Origin: Actinoplanes sp. TFC3
GTDB taxonomy: Bacteria; Actinomycetota; Actinomycetes; Mycobacteriales; Micromonosporaceae
Direction: 5' to 3'
DNA: 64,000 bases
NCBI RefSeq assembly: GCF_001553785.1
Contig: NZ_LOJP01000001.1
Location: 30,985-94,984 of the forward strand
Made by a program: the position numbers and the translations under genes
Shown: positions 56,333 to 64,000 of the stretch, one piece after another
Layout: every line of letters begins with the position of its first letter
Position numbering within the stretch: the stretch's first letter is position 1
The notes under the pieces: generated by a model
The model's input: only the letters and a program-made list of their open reading frames with translations
The model's database searches: none
Told to the model about the DNA's origin: nothing

Positions 56333-57682
56333 ATGATCAGCCCTGGGGTGACCCTCGGTGGCCGGTACCGTCTCGACGAGCGGATCGCCGGCGGCGGCAT
56401 GGGGGACGTGTGGCGCGGCACCGACGAGGTGCTGGGCCGGACGGTTGCCGTCAAAATCCTGCTCCCGGCGCTGCTGGACGAGCCCGGCTTTGCCGAGCGC
56501 TTCCGCGGCGAGGCCCGGACGATGGCCACCATCAACCACCCCGGGGTGGTCGATGTCTACGACTACGGCAGCGACCAGCAGCTCGCCTTCCTCGTCATGG
56601 AATATGTCGAGGGCGACGCCCTGTCGCGCACGCTCAGCCGGGTGGGGCGGCTCACCCCGGCGCGGACCATGGCGCTGGTCGCGCAGGCGGCGGACGCGCT
56701 GCAGGCCGCGCACGCGAACGGGATCGTGCACCGCGACGTCAAGCCCGGAAATCTTCTGGTACGTCCCAACGGCACCCTGGTGCTCACCGACTTCGGCATC
56801 GCCCGCTCGGCGCTGGTGGGCCAGCTGACCGTGGCCGGCTCGGTGCTGGGCACGGCCTCCTACATCTCCCCCGAGCAGGCTTCCGGGGCCGTGGCAACGG
56901 CAGCATCCGATGTGTACGCCCTCGGCGTGGTCGCCTACCAGTGCCTCTCCGGGCACCGCCCGTTCGACGGGGCCACCCCGATCGAAATCGCGATGAAGCA
57001 CGTACGCGACCACCCGCGGCCCTTGCCGGCCGACATCCCGCCGTCGGTGCGGGCAATCGTCGACCGGGCCATGGCCAAGGACCCTGGCGCCCGCTGGCCG
57101 ACCGCGTCCGCGATGGCCGCCGTCGCCCGGCAGGCCGCTGCCTCGCTGACCACCCAGGTGCACCAGCCGGCCGCGAACGGGTCAGCCCCGATGATCCGCC
57201 CGCAGTCCGGCGGCGCCCCGATAATGAACCGTCCCCATTCCGGTGCCCCGGTCTCGGGCAGCCAGCCCTATTCCAGCGCCCCGAACTCCGCGCCGCCGGT
57301 GCCCGGTTCCGGCGCGGGCCGGCCGCCCTACCCGCCGGTGCCGAGGCCCGTCTCCGGTGCTCGCGGCGCGGCGTCCGTACCCCCCATGCAACAGCCCTAC
57401 CGGCACCCCACCGCACCGCCCATGACGCACCCGCCCATGGCTCCGGCCAAGCCGGCCGACAACTCGGGCAGCCGGCAGGTGCTGATCGTGCTGGCCGTGG
57501 TGCTGGCCCTGCTGGTTCTGCTCTGCGCGGGCGTGATTTCTTTCCTGCTCAAGGAGGGGAACAACAGTTCCGCCCTGGGCGCGGCCGATCAACGCGCTGC
57601 GGCGGCGTCGTACCGTCTTACGAAGCAGGCTGACATTCCGCTCAGCCTCATCCCCGCGACCGAAGGACGACAGACGCTATGA
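56333..57682 (+). CDS. pknA: Ser/Thr protein kinase PknA
   Basis: The 449-residue product has the N-terminal kinase domain: IAGGGMGDVWRGTDEVLGRT (Gly loop), VAVKIL, HRDVKPGNLLVRPNGT, DFGIARS, TASYISPEQASG. A Pro/Ser-rich linker and one membrane helix (LIVLAVVLALLVLLCAGVIS near 383–402) follow, with a short extracellular end and no PASTA domain, as in mycobacterial PknA. It starts 1 bp after pbpA and overlaps pknB. Confidence 0.94.
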   Translation: MISPGVTLGGRYRLDERIAGGGMGDVWRGTDEVLGRTVAVKILLPALLDEPGFAERFRGEARTMATINHPGVVDVYDYGSDQQLAFLVMEYVEGDALSRTLSRVGRLTPARTMALVAQAADALQAAHANGIVHRDVKPGNLLVRPNGTLVLTDFGIARSALVGQLTVAGSVLGTASYISPEQASGAVATAASDVYALGVVAYQCLSGHRPFDGATPIEIAMKHVRDHPRPLPADIPPSVRAIVDRAMAKDPGARWPTASAMAAVARQAAASLTTQVHQPAANGSAPMIRPQSGGAPIMNRPHSGAPVSGSQPYSSAPNSAPPVPGSGAGRPPYPPVPRPVSGARGAASVPPMQQPYRHPTAPPMTHPPMAPAKPADNSGSRQVLIVLAVVLALLVLLCAGVISFLLKEGNNSSALGAADQRAAAASYRLTKQADIPLSLIPATEGRQTL

Positions 57683-59508
57683 CGGCGCAGGCCCGCCTGC
57701 TCGGTGGCAGGTATCAGGTCGGCGAGCTGCTGGGCTACGGCGGCATGGCCGAGGTGCACCGTGGACGCGATCTGCGGCTCGGCCGCGACGTGGCCATCAA
57801 GATGCTGCGCTCCGACCTTGCTCGGGACGCCACGTTCCAGGAGCGCTTCCGGCGTGAGGCACAGAACTCCGCCGCCCTCAACCACCCCGCGATCGTCGCC
57901 GTGTACGACACCGGCGAGGAGACCTCCGCGACCAATGAGCGCCAGCCGTTCATCGTCATGGAGTTCGTGCCGGGCCACACGCTCAAGGAGGAGCTGGCCG
58001 CCCAGCAGCGGATCCCCACCCGCCGCGCGCTCGAGATCATCGCCGACATCTGCGCCGCGCTGGAGTTCAGCCACCGGCACGGGATCATCCACCGTGACAT
58101 CAAGCCCGGCAACGTGATGATCACGGGCAACGGGCAGGTCAAGGTGATGGACTTCGGCATCGCCCGGGCGCTGGCCAGCGGGGCCACCACGATGACCCAG
58201 ACCAGCGCGGTCATCGGCACGGCCCAGTACCTTTCGCCCGAGCAGGCGCGCGGCGAGTCCGTGGACGCCCGGTCCGATGTGTACGCGGCCGGCTGCGTGC
58301 TGTTCGAGCTGCTCGTCGGCCACCCGCCGTTCGTCGGGGACAGCCCGGTCAGCGTGGCTTACCAGCACGTCCGCGAGCAGCCCCGGGCCCCCAGCGACAT
58401 CAACCATGACGTCCCGCCCGAGGTGGACGCGATCGTCCTCAAGGCGCTGGCCAAGAACCCGCTCAACCGCTACCAGAGCGCGCAGGAGATGCGCGCCGAC
58501 GCCCTGCGCGCCGTCGCCGGCCGCCCGGTCATGGCCCCCGCGGTGATGACCGAGGCCGAGACCATGGCGATGACCGGTGCAATGGGTGGCGCCCCGGCGG
58601 CGATGACCCGGCAGATCCCGGGCGCGACCATGGCTCCCGGGCGCGCTCCGCAGCAGCCGGAACGCAAGACGTCATCCTGGGTGATGGCGGCCCTGGCGGC
58701 GCTCGGCGTGCTCGCGGTGGTGGCGCTCGGCATCGGCCTGGCGCTGGCCAACCGCAACAACGACGAGGGCGACAAGCCCCCGGCGAGTGCCCCCGTGCCC
58801 AAGGTGACCGGTAAGAGCGAAAGCGAAGCCCGTCTGGCGCTGCAGCAGGCCGGCTTCGCGAAGATCCAGGTCGGCGACGCGATCGAGACCAAGGACTGCG
58901 ACGACAAGGTCGAGAAGCAGACGCCCACGGCCAACACGTCCATCACTGTCGACCAGACGGTGACCATCCAGCTCTGCCGGGACCCCAAATCGGTGAAGGT
59001 GCCCAGCAACCTCAAGGGCAACCAGGTCGACAACGCCAAGCAGGCCCTGGAAGAAGCCGGTCTCACACCGGTGGTCAACGAGGTCGACAGCTCCTCGCAG
59101 GCGGGAATCGTGCTGGAGGTCGAGGACTCCGGCAAGGCGGTGGCCCCGGGCACGAAGATCACTTTGACGGTGTCGCGCGGCAACCTGGTGGAGGTGCCGG
59201 ACGTCAAGGGCCAGCAGCGCGACTCGGCGGTGAACGTGCTGAAGTCGTTCGGGTTCACGAATGTCACGTTCGAGGAAACCGACGAGGACGGCGAGCCGGG
59301 CACAGTGGTCGCCCAGTCGCCGAAGGCCCAGTCCAAGCGGTCGAAGTCGACCCAGATCACGCTGACGATCATCGCCCAGAAGCAGGAGCAGCCGGACCCC
59401 TCCGACACGCCGAGCACGGACCCGAGCGCGGGCACCCCGCCCGGCTCCGGTGGCGGTGACGGCGCTGGCGCGGGCACGGGCCTTGGTGACCTGCTGGGCG
59501 GTAACTGA
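57679..59508 (+). CDS. pknB: Ser/Thr protein kinase PknB with PASTA repeats
   Basis: The 609-residue kinase has GYGGMAEVHRGRDLRLGRDV, HRDIKPGNVMITGNGQVKV and DFGIARA, with an activation loop containing TQTSAVIGTAQYLSPEQA, then a juxtamembrane linker and one helix (VMAALAALGVLAVVALGIGL near 335–354). At least three extracellular PASTA repeats follow (KVTGKSESEARLALQQAGF, VPSNLKGNQVDNAKQALEEA, VPDVKGQQRDSAVNVLKSFG). It senses cell-wall precursors and phosphorylates division and wall-synthesis factors. It is the last gene of the block and is followed by a terminator. Confidence 0.95.
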   Translation: MTAQARLLGGRYQVGELLGYGGMAEVHRGRDLRLGRDVAIKMLRSDLARDATFQERFRREAQNSAALNHPAIVAVYDTGEETSATNERQPFIVMEFVPGHTLKEELAAQQRIPTRRALEIIADICAALEFSHRHGIIHRDIKPGNVMITGNGQVKVMDFGIARALASGATTMTQTSAVIGTAQYLSPEQARGESVDARSDVYAAGCVLFELLVGHPPFVGDSPVSVAYQHVREQPRAPSDINHDVPPEVDAIVLKALAKNPLNRYQSAQEMRADALRAVAGRPVMAPAVMTEAETMAMTGAMGGAPAAMTRQIPGATMAPGRAPQQPERKTSSWVMAALAALGVLAVVALGIGLALANRNNDEGDKPPASAPVPKVTGKSESEARLALQQAGFAKIQVGDAIETKDCDDKVEKQTPTANTSITVDQTVTIQLCRDPKSVKVPSNLKGNQVDNAKQALEEAGLTPVVNEVDSSSQAGIVLEVEDSGKAVAPGTKITLTVSRGNLVEVPDVKGQQRDSAVNVLKSFGFTNVTFEETDEDGEPGTVVAQSPKAQSKRSKSTQITLTIIAQKQEQPDPSDTPSTDPSAGTPPGSGGGDGAGAGTGLGDLLGGN

Positions 59509-59529
59509 GCAACACCCGCGAAGTTCGAA

Positions 59530-59562
59530 CGAGCCCGGTCGCTGGAGTAGCGGCCGGGCTCG
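59530..59562 (+). terminator. Terminator after pknB
   Basis: A 14-bp stem (CGAGCCCGGTCGCT / AGCGGCCGGGCTCG, one G·U pair) with a five-base loop starts 21 bp after the pknB stop. The rest of the gap to 59787 shows no gene. Confidence 0.8.
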
Positions 59563-59787
59563 CGTGCTGTGGACGGTTCCTGCTGTTTCTTGTTGTCAGG
59601 GGCGGCCCAGAAGGTGAGCGTGGAACCGGTTGCGGGTGATCACGTGATCGGGCCCAGCACGATGTCCTTGAGCGGCTTGCCCGCTTGTCGATCACGAAGA
59701 CGCGCCCAGGGCCAGACGCTTCACCCGCTCATCGTTAAACGGCGCCCGCCGGCGTACCAGGGGGAGCCGTTCAACGGATACCGAAAC

Positions 59788-61923
59788 CTACGCGGGGGTC
59801 TTGTCGCCCTTGATGCTGCGCAGCAGGACGCTGGCTACGTCGATGACCTCGACGTTGTCCTGCTCGCCCTTGCCGGTGACACCGTCGCCGATCATGGTGT
59901 AGCAGAACGGGCAGCCGACCGCGATGGTCTTGGCCCCGGTGGCCAGGGCCTCCTCGGTGCGCTCGACGTTGATGCGCTTGCCGATCTTCTCTTCCATCCA
60001 CATCCGAGCACCGCCGGCGCCGCAGCAGAACGAGCGCTCGGAGTTGCGGGGCATCTCGATGACGTTGGCCGAGGCGCCGAGCACCTCACGCGGCGCCTCG
60101 AACACGCGGTTGTGCCGGCCCAGGTAGCACGGGTCGTGGTAGGTCACGTCGCCGTCGATCGGCTGGACCGGGGTGAGCTTGCCGGTCTGCACGAGGTGCT
60201 GCAACAGCTGGGTGTGGTGCACGACTTCGACCTTGAGGCCGAGCTGTTCGTACTCGTTGCCGAGGGTGTTGAAACAGTGCGGGCACGTCGCAACGATCTT
60301 CTTGACGTTCGCCTCGGTCAGCGTCTCGACGTTCTGCTGGGCGAGCATCTGGAAGACGAACTCGTTGCCGATGCGCCGTGCGGGGTCGCCCGAGCAGGTC
60401 TCGCCCTCGCCGAGGATGGCGAAGTCGACGCCGGCCTCGTGCAGCAGCGTGGCCACCGCGCGGGTGGTCTTCTTGGCCCGGTCCTCGAAGGCCCCGGCGC
60501 AGCCGACCCAGAACAGGTATTCGAAGTCGTCCTCGCCGACCCGCTTGATCTCGAAGTCCAGACCCTTCGTCCAGTCCTCGCGGGTGTTCTGCGGGGCACC
60601 CCACGGGTTGCCCTTGTTCTCCAGGTTGCGCAGCATGACGCCGGCCTCGGCCGGGAAACTGGACTCGATGAGCACCTGGTAGCGGCGCATGTCGACGATG
60701 TGGTCGACGTGCTCGATGTCCACCGGGCACTGCTCGACGCACGCGCCGCAGGTGGTGCAGGACCACAGCACGTCGGGGTCGATGACGCCCTGTTCTTCCT
60801 CGGTGCCGATCAGCGGGCGGTTCCCCTCGGCAAGCGCGAGCACGTCCAGGTGGGCCAGTTGGGCTTCGGTGGCCTTTTCCTCGCCGGTGAGGTCTTTTCC
60901 ACCGCCACCCAGCAGATAGGGGGCCTTCGCGTACGCGTGATCGCGCAGCGACAGCACAAGGAGCTTGGGCGACAGTGGCTTCGCGGTGTTCCACGCCGGG
61001 CACTGCGACTGGCACCGGCCACATTCGGTGCAGGTCGAGAAGTCCAGCAGCCCCTTCCAGGTGAACTGTTCGACCTGGGCGACGCCGAACTGGTCCTTCT
61101 CCGGGTCGGCTTCCTCGAAGTCGAGGGGCTTGCCCTCGCTCATCATCGGCCGCAGGGCACCCAGGCCGGAGCCGGCGGGCTTCTCCGGGGCGCGCTTGAA
61201 GAAGATGTTGGGGAACGCGAGGAAGCGGTGCCAGGCCACGCCCATCGTCACGTTCAGCGAGATGGTGATCAGCCAGCCCATCGAGATGAACAGCTTGACC
61301 AGCGCCACCCAGGTGGGCCCGTTCGCCGCGGCGGGCAGCAGGGCGCCGACGCCGTGGCTGACCGGGGTCGCCCAGGACGGGAACTCGAAGGTGTCGTTGG
61401 CGACCTTGAAGCCGCGGATCAGGAACCCGCAGATCAGGACGCCGACGATGATCGCCTCGACGAAGTAGCCCTGCCACATGGTGGAGCCGGTGAAGCGGCT
61501 CTTCGCGGCTCGCCGGTCGCGTTGGCGGCGGTAGACCAGGTACAGGATGCCGAGCAGACCGAGAACGCCGATCAGCTCGGTGACCAGGCCGTACACCACC
61601 CAGTGGCCGACCAGCGGCAAGCCTCCGGCCGGGTCGACGACCTCGAAGTAGGCCTCGAGCACCAGCAGGAACAGGATCATGAAGGAGACCATCACGAACC
61701 AGTGCGCCGCGCCGATTGCGCTCCACTTGAGCATCCGGGTGTGACCCAGCGTCTCGACCAGCATGGTCCTGGTCCGGGTGGCCTTGTCGCTGAAGCGAGC
61801 CGGGTCGGGCTTGCCCTGGCGGATCACCGCAGTCATCAACATGACGGCGCGTACCGCGAGCACGACGGCCACCACGGTGATGGCGCCGGCCAGAACGGTG
61901 GCGATGATCTGCGCGACGCCCAT
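59788..61923 (-). CDS. Membrane-bound iron–sulfur oxidoreductase (heterodisulfide reductase-like)
   Basis: The 711-residue protein has about six N-terminal membrane helices (NarI/HdrE-like), two 4Fe–4S motifs (CTECGRCQSQCPAW and CTTCGACVEQCPVD), and two CCG-type cysteine-rich domains in the C-terminal half (WVGCAGAFEDRAKKT with ATCPHCFNTLG, and YHDPCYLGRHN with SFCCGAGGARMW). It fuses a heme/quinone-type membrane part and HdrD-like Cys domains and probably transfers electrons to the quinone pool. Such genes near pknB are conserved in actinobacteria; substrate unknown. ATG at 61923. Confidence 0.9.
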   Translation of the reverse strand: MGVAQIIATVLAGAITVVAVVLAVRAVMLMTAVIRQGKPDPARFSDKATRTRTMLVETLGHTRMLKWSAIGAAHWFVMVSFMILFLLVLEAYFEVVDPAGGLPLVGHWVVYGLVTELIGVLGLLGILYLVYRRQRDRRAAKSRFTGSTMWQGYFVEAIIVGVLICGFLIRGFKVANDTFEFPSWATPVSHGVGALLPAAANGPTWVALVKLFISMGWLITISLNVTMGVAWHRFLAFPNIFFKRAPEKPAGSGLGALRPMMSEGKPLDFEEADPEKDQFGVAQVEQFTWKGLLDFSTCTECGRCQSQCPAWNTAKPLSPKLLVLSLRDHAYAKAPYLLGGGGKDLTGEEKATEAQLAHLDVLALAEGNRPLIGTEEEQGVIDPDVLWSCTTCGACVEQCPVDIEHVDHIVDMRRYQVLIESSFPAEAGVMLRNLENKGNPWGAPQNTREDWTKGLDFEIKRVGEDDFEYLFWVGCAGAFEDRAKKTTRAVATLLHEAGVDFAILGEGETCSGDPARRIGNEFVFQMLAQQNVETLTEANVKKIVATCPHCFNTLGNEYEQLGLKVEVVHHTQLLQHLVQTGKLTPVQPIDGDVTYHDPCYLGRHNRVFEAPREVLGASANVIEMPRNSERSFCCGAGGARMWMEEKIGKRINVERTEEALATGAKTIAVGCPFCYTMIGDGVTGKGEQDNVEVIDVASVLLRSIKGDKTPA

Positions 61924-62071
61924 GTGCGTGCCTCCTACGTCGGGTGCCGCCCCATGTTACCCGTGAGTAATGCCCCTATGCGCGCCGACTGCGCACCTGG
62001 GTCTTGGTGCGCAGTCGGATTGTTACCGCGCTCTGGCGTTACGCCTCACCGCGCTGCTGGCGGCACGGGGC

Positions 62072-62335
62072 CTAGCGCCAGCGGGACAGGATGCCCAGGG
62101 AGGCGACCATGCAGCCGAAGCCGACCAGCAGGTTCCAGTAGCGCCACGCCTCAACCGGATACTGCTGCTCCGAGAGGTAGTAGACCACCAGCCAGGCGAT
62201 GCCGAAGACGATCAGGAAGACAGCCGTGATGGGCAGCCAGACCGGACTCGGCTTCTTCGACGCAGCCGCGGAGGCCGGACGGATGTCCGTCGGCGGCGTG
62301 TAGACCTTCTTCTTGCGAACCTGTGACTTCGGCAC
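62072..62335 (-). CDS. crgA: Cell division protein CrgA
   Basis: The 87-residue protein begins VPKSQVRKKKVYTPP, has two membrane helices (VWLPITAVFLIVFGIAWLVV and WNLLVGFGCMVASLGILS), and matches the CrgA family, which interacts with FtsZ/FtsQ/FtsI and tunes septation. The GTG at 62335 has GGAGAG upstream; the longer frame is not conserved-looking. Divergent from the DUF881 gene. Confidence 0.95.
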   Translation of the reverse strand: MPKSQVRKKKVYTPPTDIRPASAAASKKPSPVWLPITAVFLIVFGIAWLVVYYLSEQQYPVEAWRYWNLLVGFGCMVASLGILSRWR

Positions 62336-62505
62336 GGCGCTCTCCTGAGGGCAACAAGTGGTGAACAACCCACCCCTGAGCGGCTCCGGGGACACCGAAA
62401 ACTGCCCTTGGCGAATACTGTTCGATAGCTAGCGTAGTCAAGGCGGCACGCGAACAGGCACCCGCCGGTGGGTTTTTACGGATGAGCTCGGGGAGGAAGA
62501 CCGAC

Positions 62506-63315
62506 GTGGAGTACACCACGGGGACGCCCTCGTGGCGACTTGTCATGCGCCGGGCCCTTCGTGGGCTGCGACCGCGGCGGAAGGGACAGCGGCGGGGCGG
62601 GTGGTCTGTGGGCGTACCGCTGATCGCTCTTGCTGCTGGTCTGCTCTTCACGACATCGGCCACTACGGCCGATGGCACCGCCCTGCGTGACGATCGCCGC
62701 CCGCAGCTCGCGCAGCTGATCACGGACAAGCGTGAGCGTCTTGCTGAGCGTGACAAGCAGGCGAATGAGCTGCGCGCGGAGGTCGACGGCGAGGGCCGGC
62801 AGTACGCCGAGGTGGACGGACCGGTGAAGGAAGCCCGTCAGCGCGCCGACACCATGCGTCAGCCCGCGGGCTTCACGGCGCTGGCCGGTGAGGGATTGAC
62901 CGTGAGCCTCAACGACTCGTCCCGGCGCCCCACGGACACCGGCGCCGATGCTCCCCAGAACGACGATCTTGTCGTCCACCAGGGTGACGTTCAAGCGGTG
63001 GTAAATGCCCTTTGGGCTGGTGGGGCCGAGGCAATGTCGATCATGGATATCCGGGTGATCTCCACGAGCGCGGTACGCTGTGTCGGCAACACGCTGCTGC
63101 TGCACGGCCAGGTTTTCTCACCACCGTTCAAGATCACAGCGATTGGCGAACCCACGGCCATGCGCCGGGCGTTGGAGTCCTCCGAGGGCGTCCAGCAGTT
63201 CCGGGATGCGGTAGCCGATTTCGGCCTCGGCTATACCGAAACCGTCGAGAGGAACGTGACTGTGCGGGCGTACGACGGGTCGAGTGACCTCCGATCCGCC
63301 GAGGTCACCGAGTAA
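62506..63315 (+). CDS. DUF881 family membrane-anchored protein
   Basis: The 269-residue protein has a basic N-terminus, one membrane anchor (SVGVPLIALAAGLLFTTSAT), a coiled-coil region (LAQLITDKRERLAERDKQAN) and the DUF881 domain (FTALAGEGLTVSLNDSSRRP, VVHQGDVQAVVNALWAGGAE, ISTSAVRCVGNTLLLHGQVF). The GTG at 62506 has GGAGGAAG 6–13 bp upstream, better than the ATG at 62482. It neighbours crgA as in mycobacteria and Streptomyces. Function uncertain, probably envelope-related. Confidence 0.9.
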   Translation: MEYTTGTPSWRLVMRRALRGLRPRRKGQRRGGWSVGVPLIALAAGLLFTTSATTADGTALRDDRRPQLAQLITDKRERLAERDKQANELRAEVDGEGRQYAEVDGPVKEARQRADTMRQPAGFTALAGEGLTVSLNDSSRRPTDTGADAPQNDDLVVHQGDVQAVVNALWAGGAEAMSIMDIRVISTSAVRCVGNTLLLHGQVFSPPFKITAIGEPTAMRRALESSEGVQQFRDAVADFGLGYTETVERNVTVRAYDGSSDLRSAEVTE

Positions 63316-64000
63316 TGGCGCCGGACTCGCCCACGGGGGGCAACGCGAACTCGGGCCGCCACCGAGCGCCCGACGGTGATGCGCAAACGGCGTACATCCC
63401 GCGGATCATCGACGCGACCTCGGACGGGGTGCCTGGGGGGCCGCTCGAGCCTCCGGCTGGGGTGGGGTGGCCTTCTGCTGCTGTTCCTGCTGCTCCTCTT
63501 TCTGCCGCTTCGCCTGCTGGCGCTCCTTCTGGTGGTGCGCCTTCTGTGCAATCGGATCTTTCCGGCGCCTCTGGTGTTCCGGACGAGAGGGCGGTGGATC
63601 CGGTCGTGGCGCGGGCTGCGGCGGCCGCGCGGGCCCGTTCCGCTTCGCCTGCGATAACTCCCGGGCAGAACGGCGACTTCAGCTTCTTCAAGCCCGAGGA
63701 ACGCGATGCTATGCCGCCGTTGCGTGGTGCTACGCCGTCGGCCGGTACCGCTGGGTTCGAGCAGTTGACCGAGGACACCTACCGGGGTGGCCGGCGCCGG
63801 GCTGCTGACCCGGAGGCCGAATTCGGTGCTCGCGCGGACGGCTGGCAGGACGACCAAGCCGGCAAGCGGGACGGTCGCCGGGGGCGGCGGTCGGCTGCTG
63901 CCGATGCCACTGGGGCTTGGGCTCAGAACGGCTCGGAGGACCGGGCGCATGGGCGTGGTCGGGCCGGTGGGGGTACCGGGTGGTCTGCCGGGGCTGAGAC
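63315..64000 (+). CDS. N-terminal part of a protein running off the right edge, possibly a class E sortase
   Basis: The ATG at 63315 overlaps the stop of the DUF881 gene (TAATG), and the frame is open to the window edge for 228 codons, reading MAPDSPTGGNANSGRHRAPD and later FFKPEERDAMPPLRGATPSA. All of it is Pro/Ala/Gly/Arg-rich and probably disordered; no folded domain is visible. In many actinobacteria a class E sortase with a long disordered N-terminus follows crgA–DUF881, so that is the best guess, made from context only. Confidence 0.6.
   Translation, partial: MAPDSPTGGNANSGRHRAPDGDAQTAYIPRIIDATSDGVPGGPLEPPAGVGWPSAAVPAAPLSAASPAGAPSGGAPSVQSDLSGASGVPDERAVDPVVARAAAAARARSASPAITPGQNGDFSFFKPEERDAMPPLRGATPSAGTAGFEQLTEDTYRGGRRRAADPEAEFGARADGWQDDQAGKRDGRRGRRSAAADATGAWAQNGSEDRAHGRGRAGGGTGWSAGAE

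Noticed and set aside
59569..62229. 886-codon plus-strand frame opposite the Fe–S oxidoreductase and crgA
   Set aside because: Antisense shadow of two well-supported genes; no recognisable domain.

Overview
This is a replication-origin window of a high-GC actinobacterial chromosome. The order rpmH–dnaA–oriC–dnaN–gnd–recF–dciA–gyrB–gyrA–DUF3566–tRNA-Ile–tRNA-Ala, followed further on by the fhaA–fhaB–pstP–rodA–pbpA–pknA–pknB block and crgA, is typical of the class. A gnd gene between dnaN and recF, abundant GTG/TTG starts, a DUF5753/DUF397 pair and the GyrB/GyrA sequences fit Micromonosporaceae, plausibly Actinoplanes or a close relative. The genus is an inference.

Bases 1–5.5 kb (minus strand) hold rpmH–rnpA–yidD–yidC–jag–rsmG–parA, read away from the origin. 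These genes make a ribosomal protein, the RNase P protein, the membrane insertase with its accessory proteins, a 16S rRNA methylase and the partition ATPase. ParA runs off the left edge; its open frame starts at the rsmG stop and gives an N-terminal extension of about 600 residues that contains two perfect parS sites. Bases 5.5–20.7 kb are the plus-strand replication block. oriC (about 8.98–9.57 kb) carries more than a dozen DnaA boxes in both orientations. It is flanked by about 1 kb (left) and 0.7 kb (right) of non-coding DNA, the right part with a degenerate 16–17 bp tandem repeat. A smaller DnaA-box cluster lies between gyrB and gyrA.

Bases 20.7–31.7 kb are a patchwork: a metallo-beta-lactamase-fold hydrolase divergent from a MarR regulator over a clear palindrome; two tRNAs with a DLW-39 peptide between them; a truncated, frameshifted integrase at the tRNA-Ala 3' side with other mobile-element debris; single enzyme genes (methyltransferase, Nudix, YbaK, GNAT); a CBS–sufE–dsbA operon; an SGNH esterase; a frameshifted rhodanese gene (sseA) and a VanZ protein. 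A third parS-like site lies where GNAT and dsbA overlap.

Bases 31.7–37.6 kb encode a TetR-controlled acyl-CoA carboxylase set (biotin carboxylase, HMG-CoA lyase-like enzyme, carboxyltransferase, acyl-CoA dehydrogenase). It resembles leucine/isovalerate catabolism but lacks a biotin carrier. Related AACG-NN-CGTT palindromes precede the regulator and the carboxyltransferase. Bases 37.7–50.4 kb hold a large HTH/P-loop/TPR regulator, a MarR–YceI pair, membrane and PASTA proteins, a DUF5753/DUF397 locus, a WecG-type glycosyltransferase with an NAD-dependent epimerase, and tRNA-Leu(CAG).

Bases 50.6–64 kb are the conserved growth and division block: FHA proteins, Ser/Thr phosphatase and two kinases, RodA/FtsW and a class B penicillin-binding protein, then a large iron–sulfur oxidoreductase, crgA, a DUF881 protein and the start of a gene that continues past the right edge. 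I see no obviously new defence or biosynthetic system. The most notable signals are the ParA extension carrying parS, the origin-flanking repeats, the gyrA-upstream DnaA boxes, the regulator/operator pairs and two broken genes.
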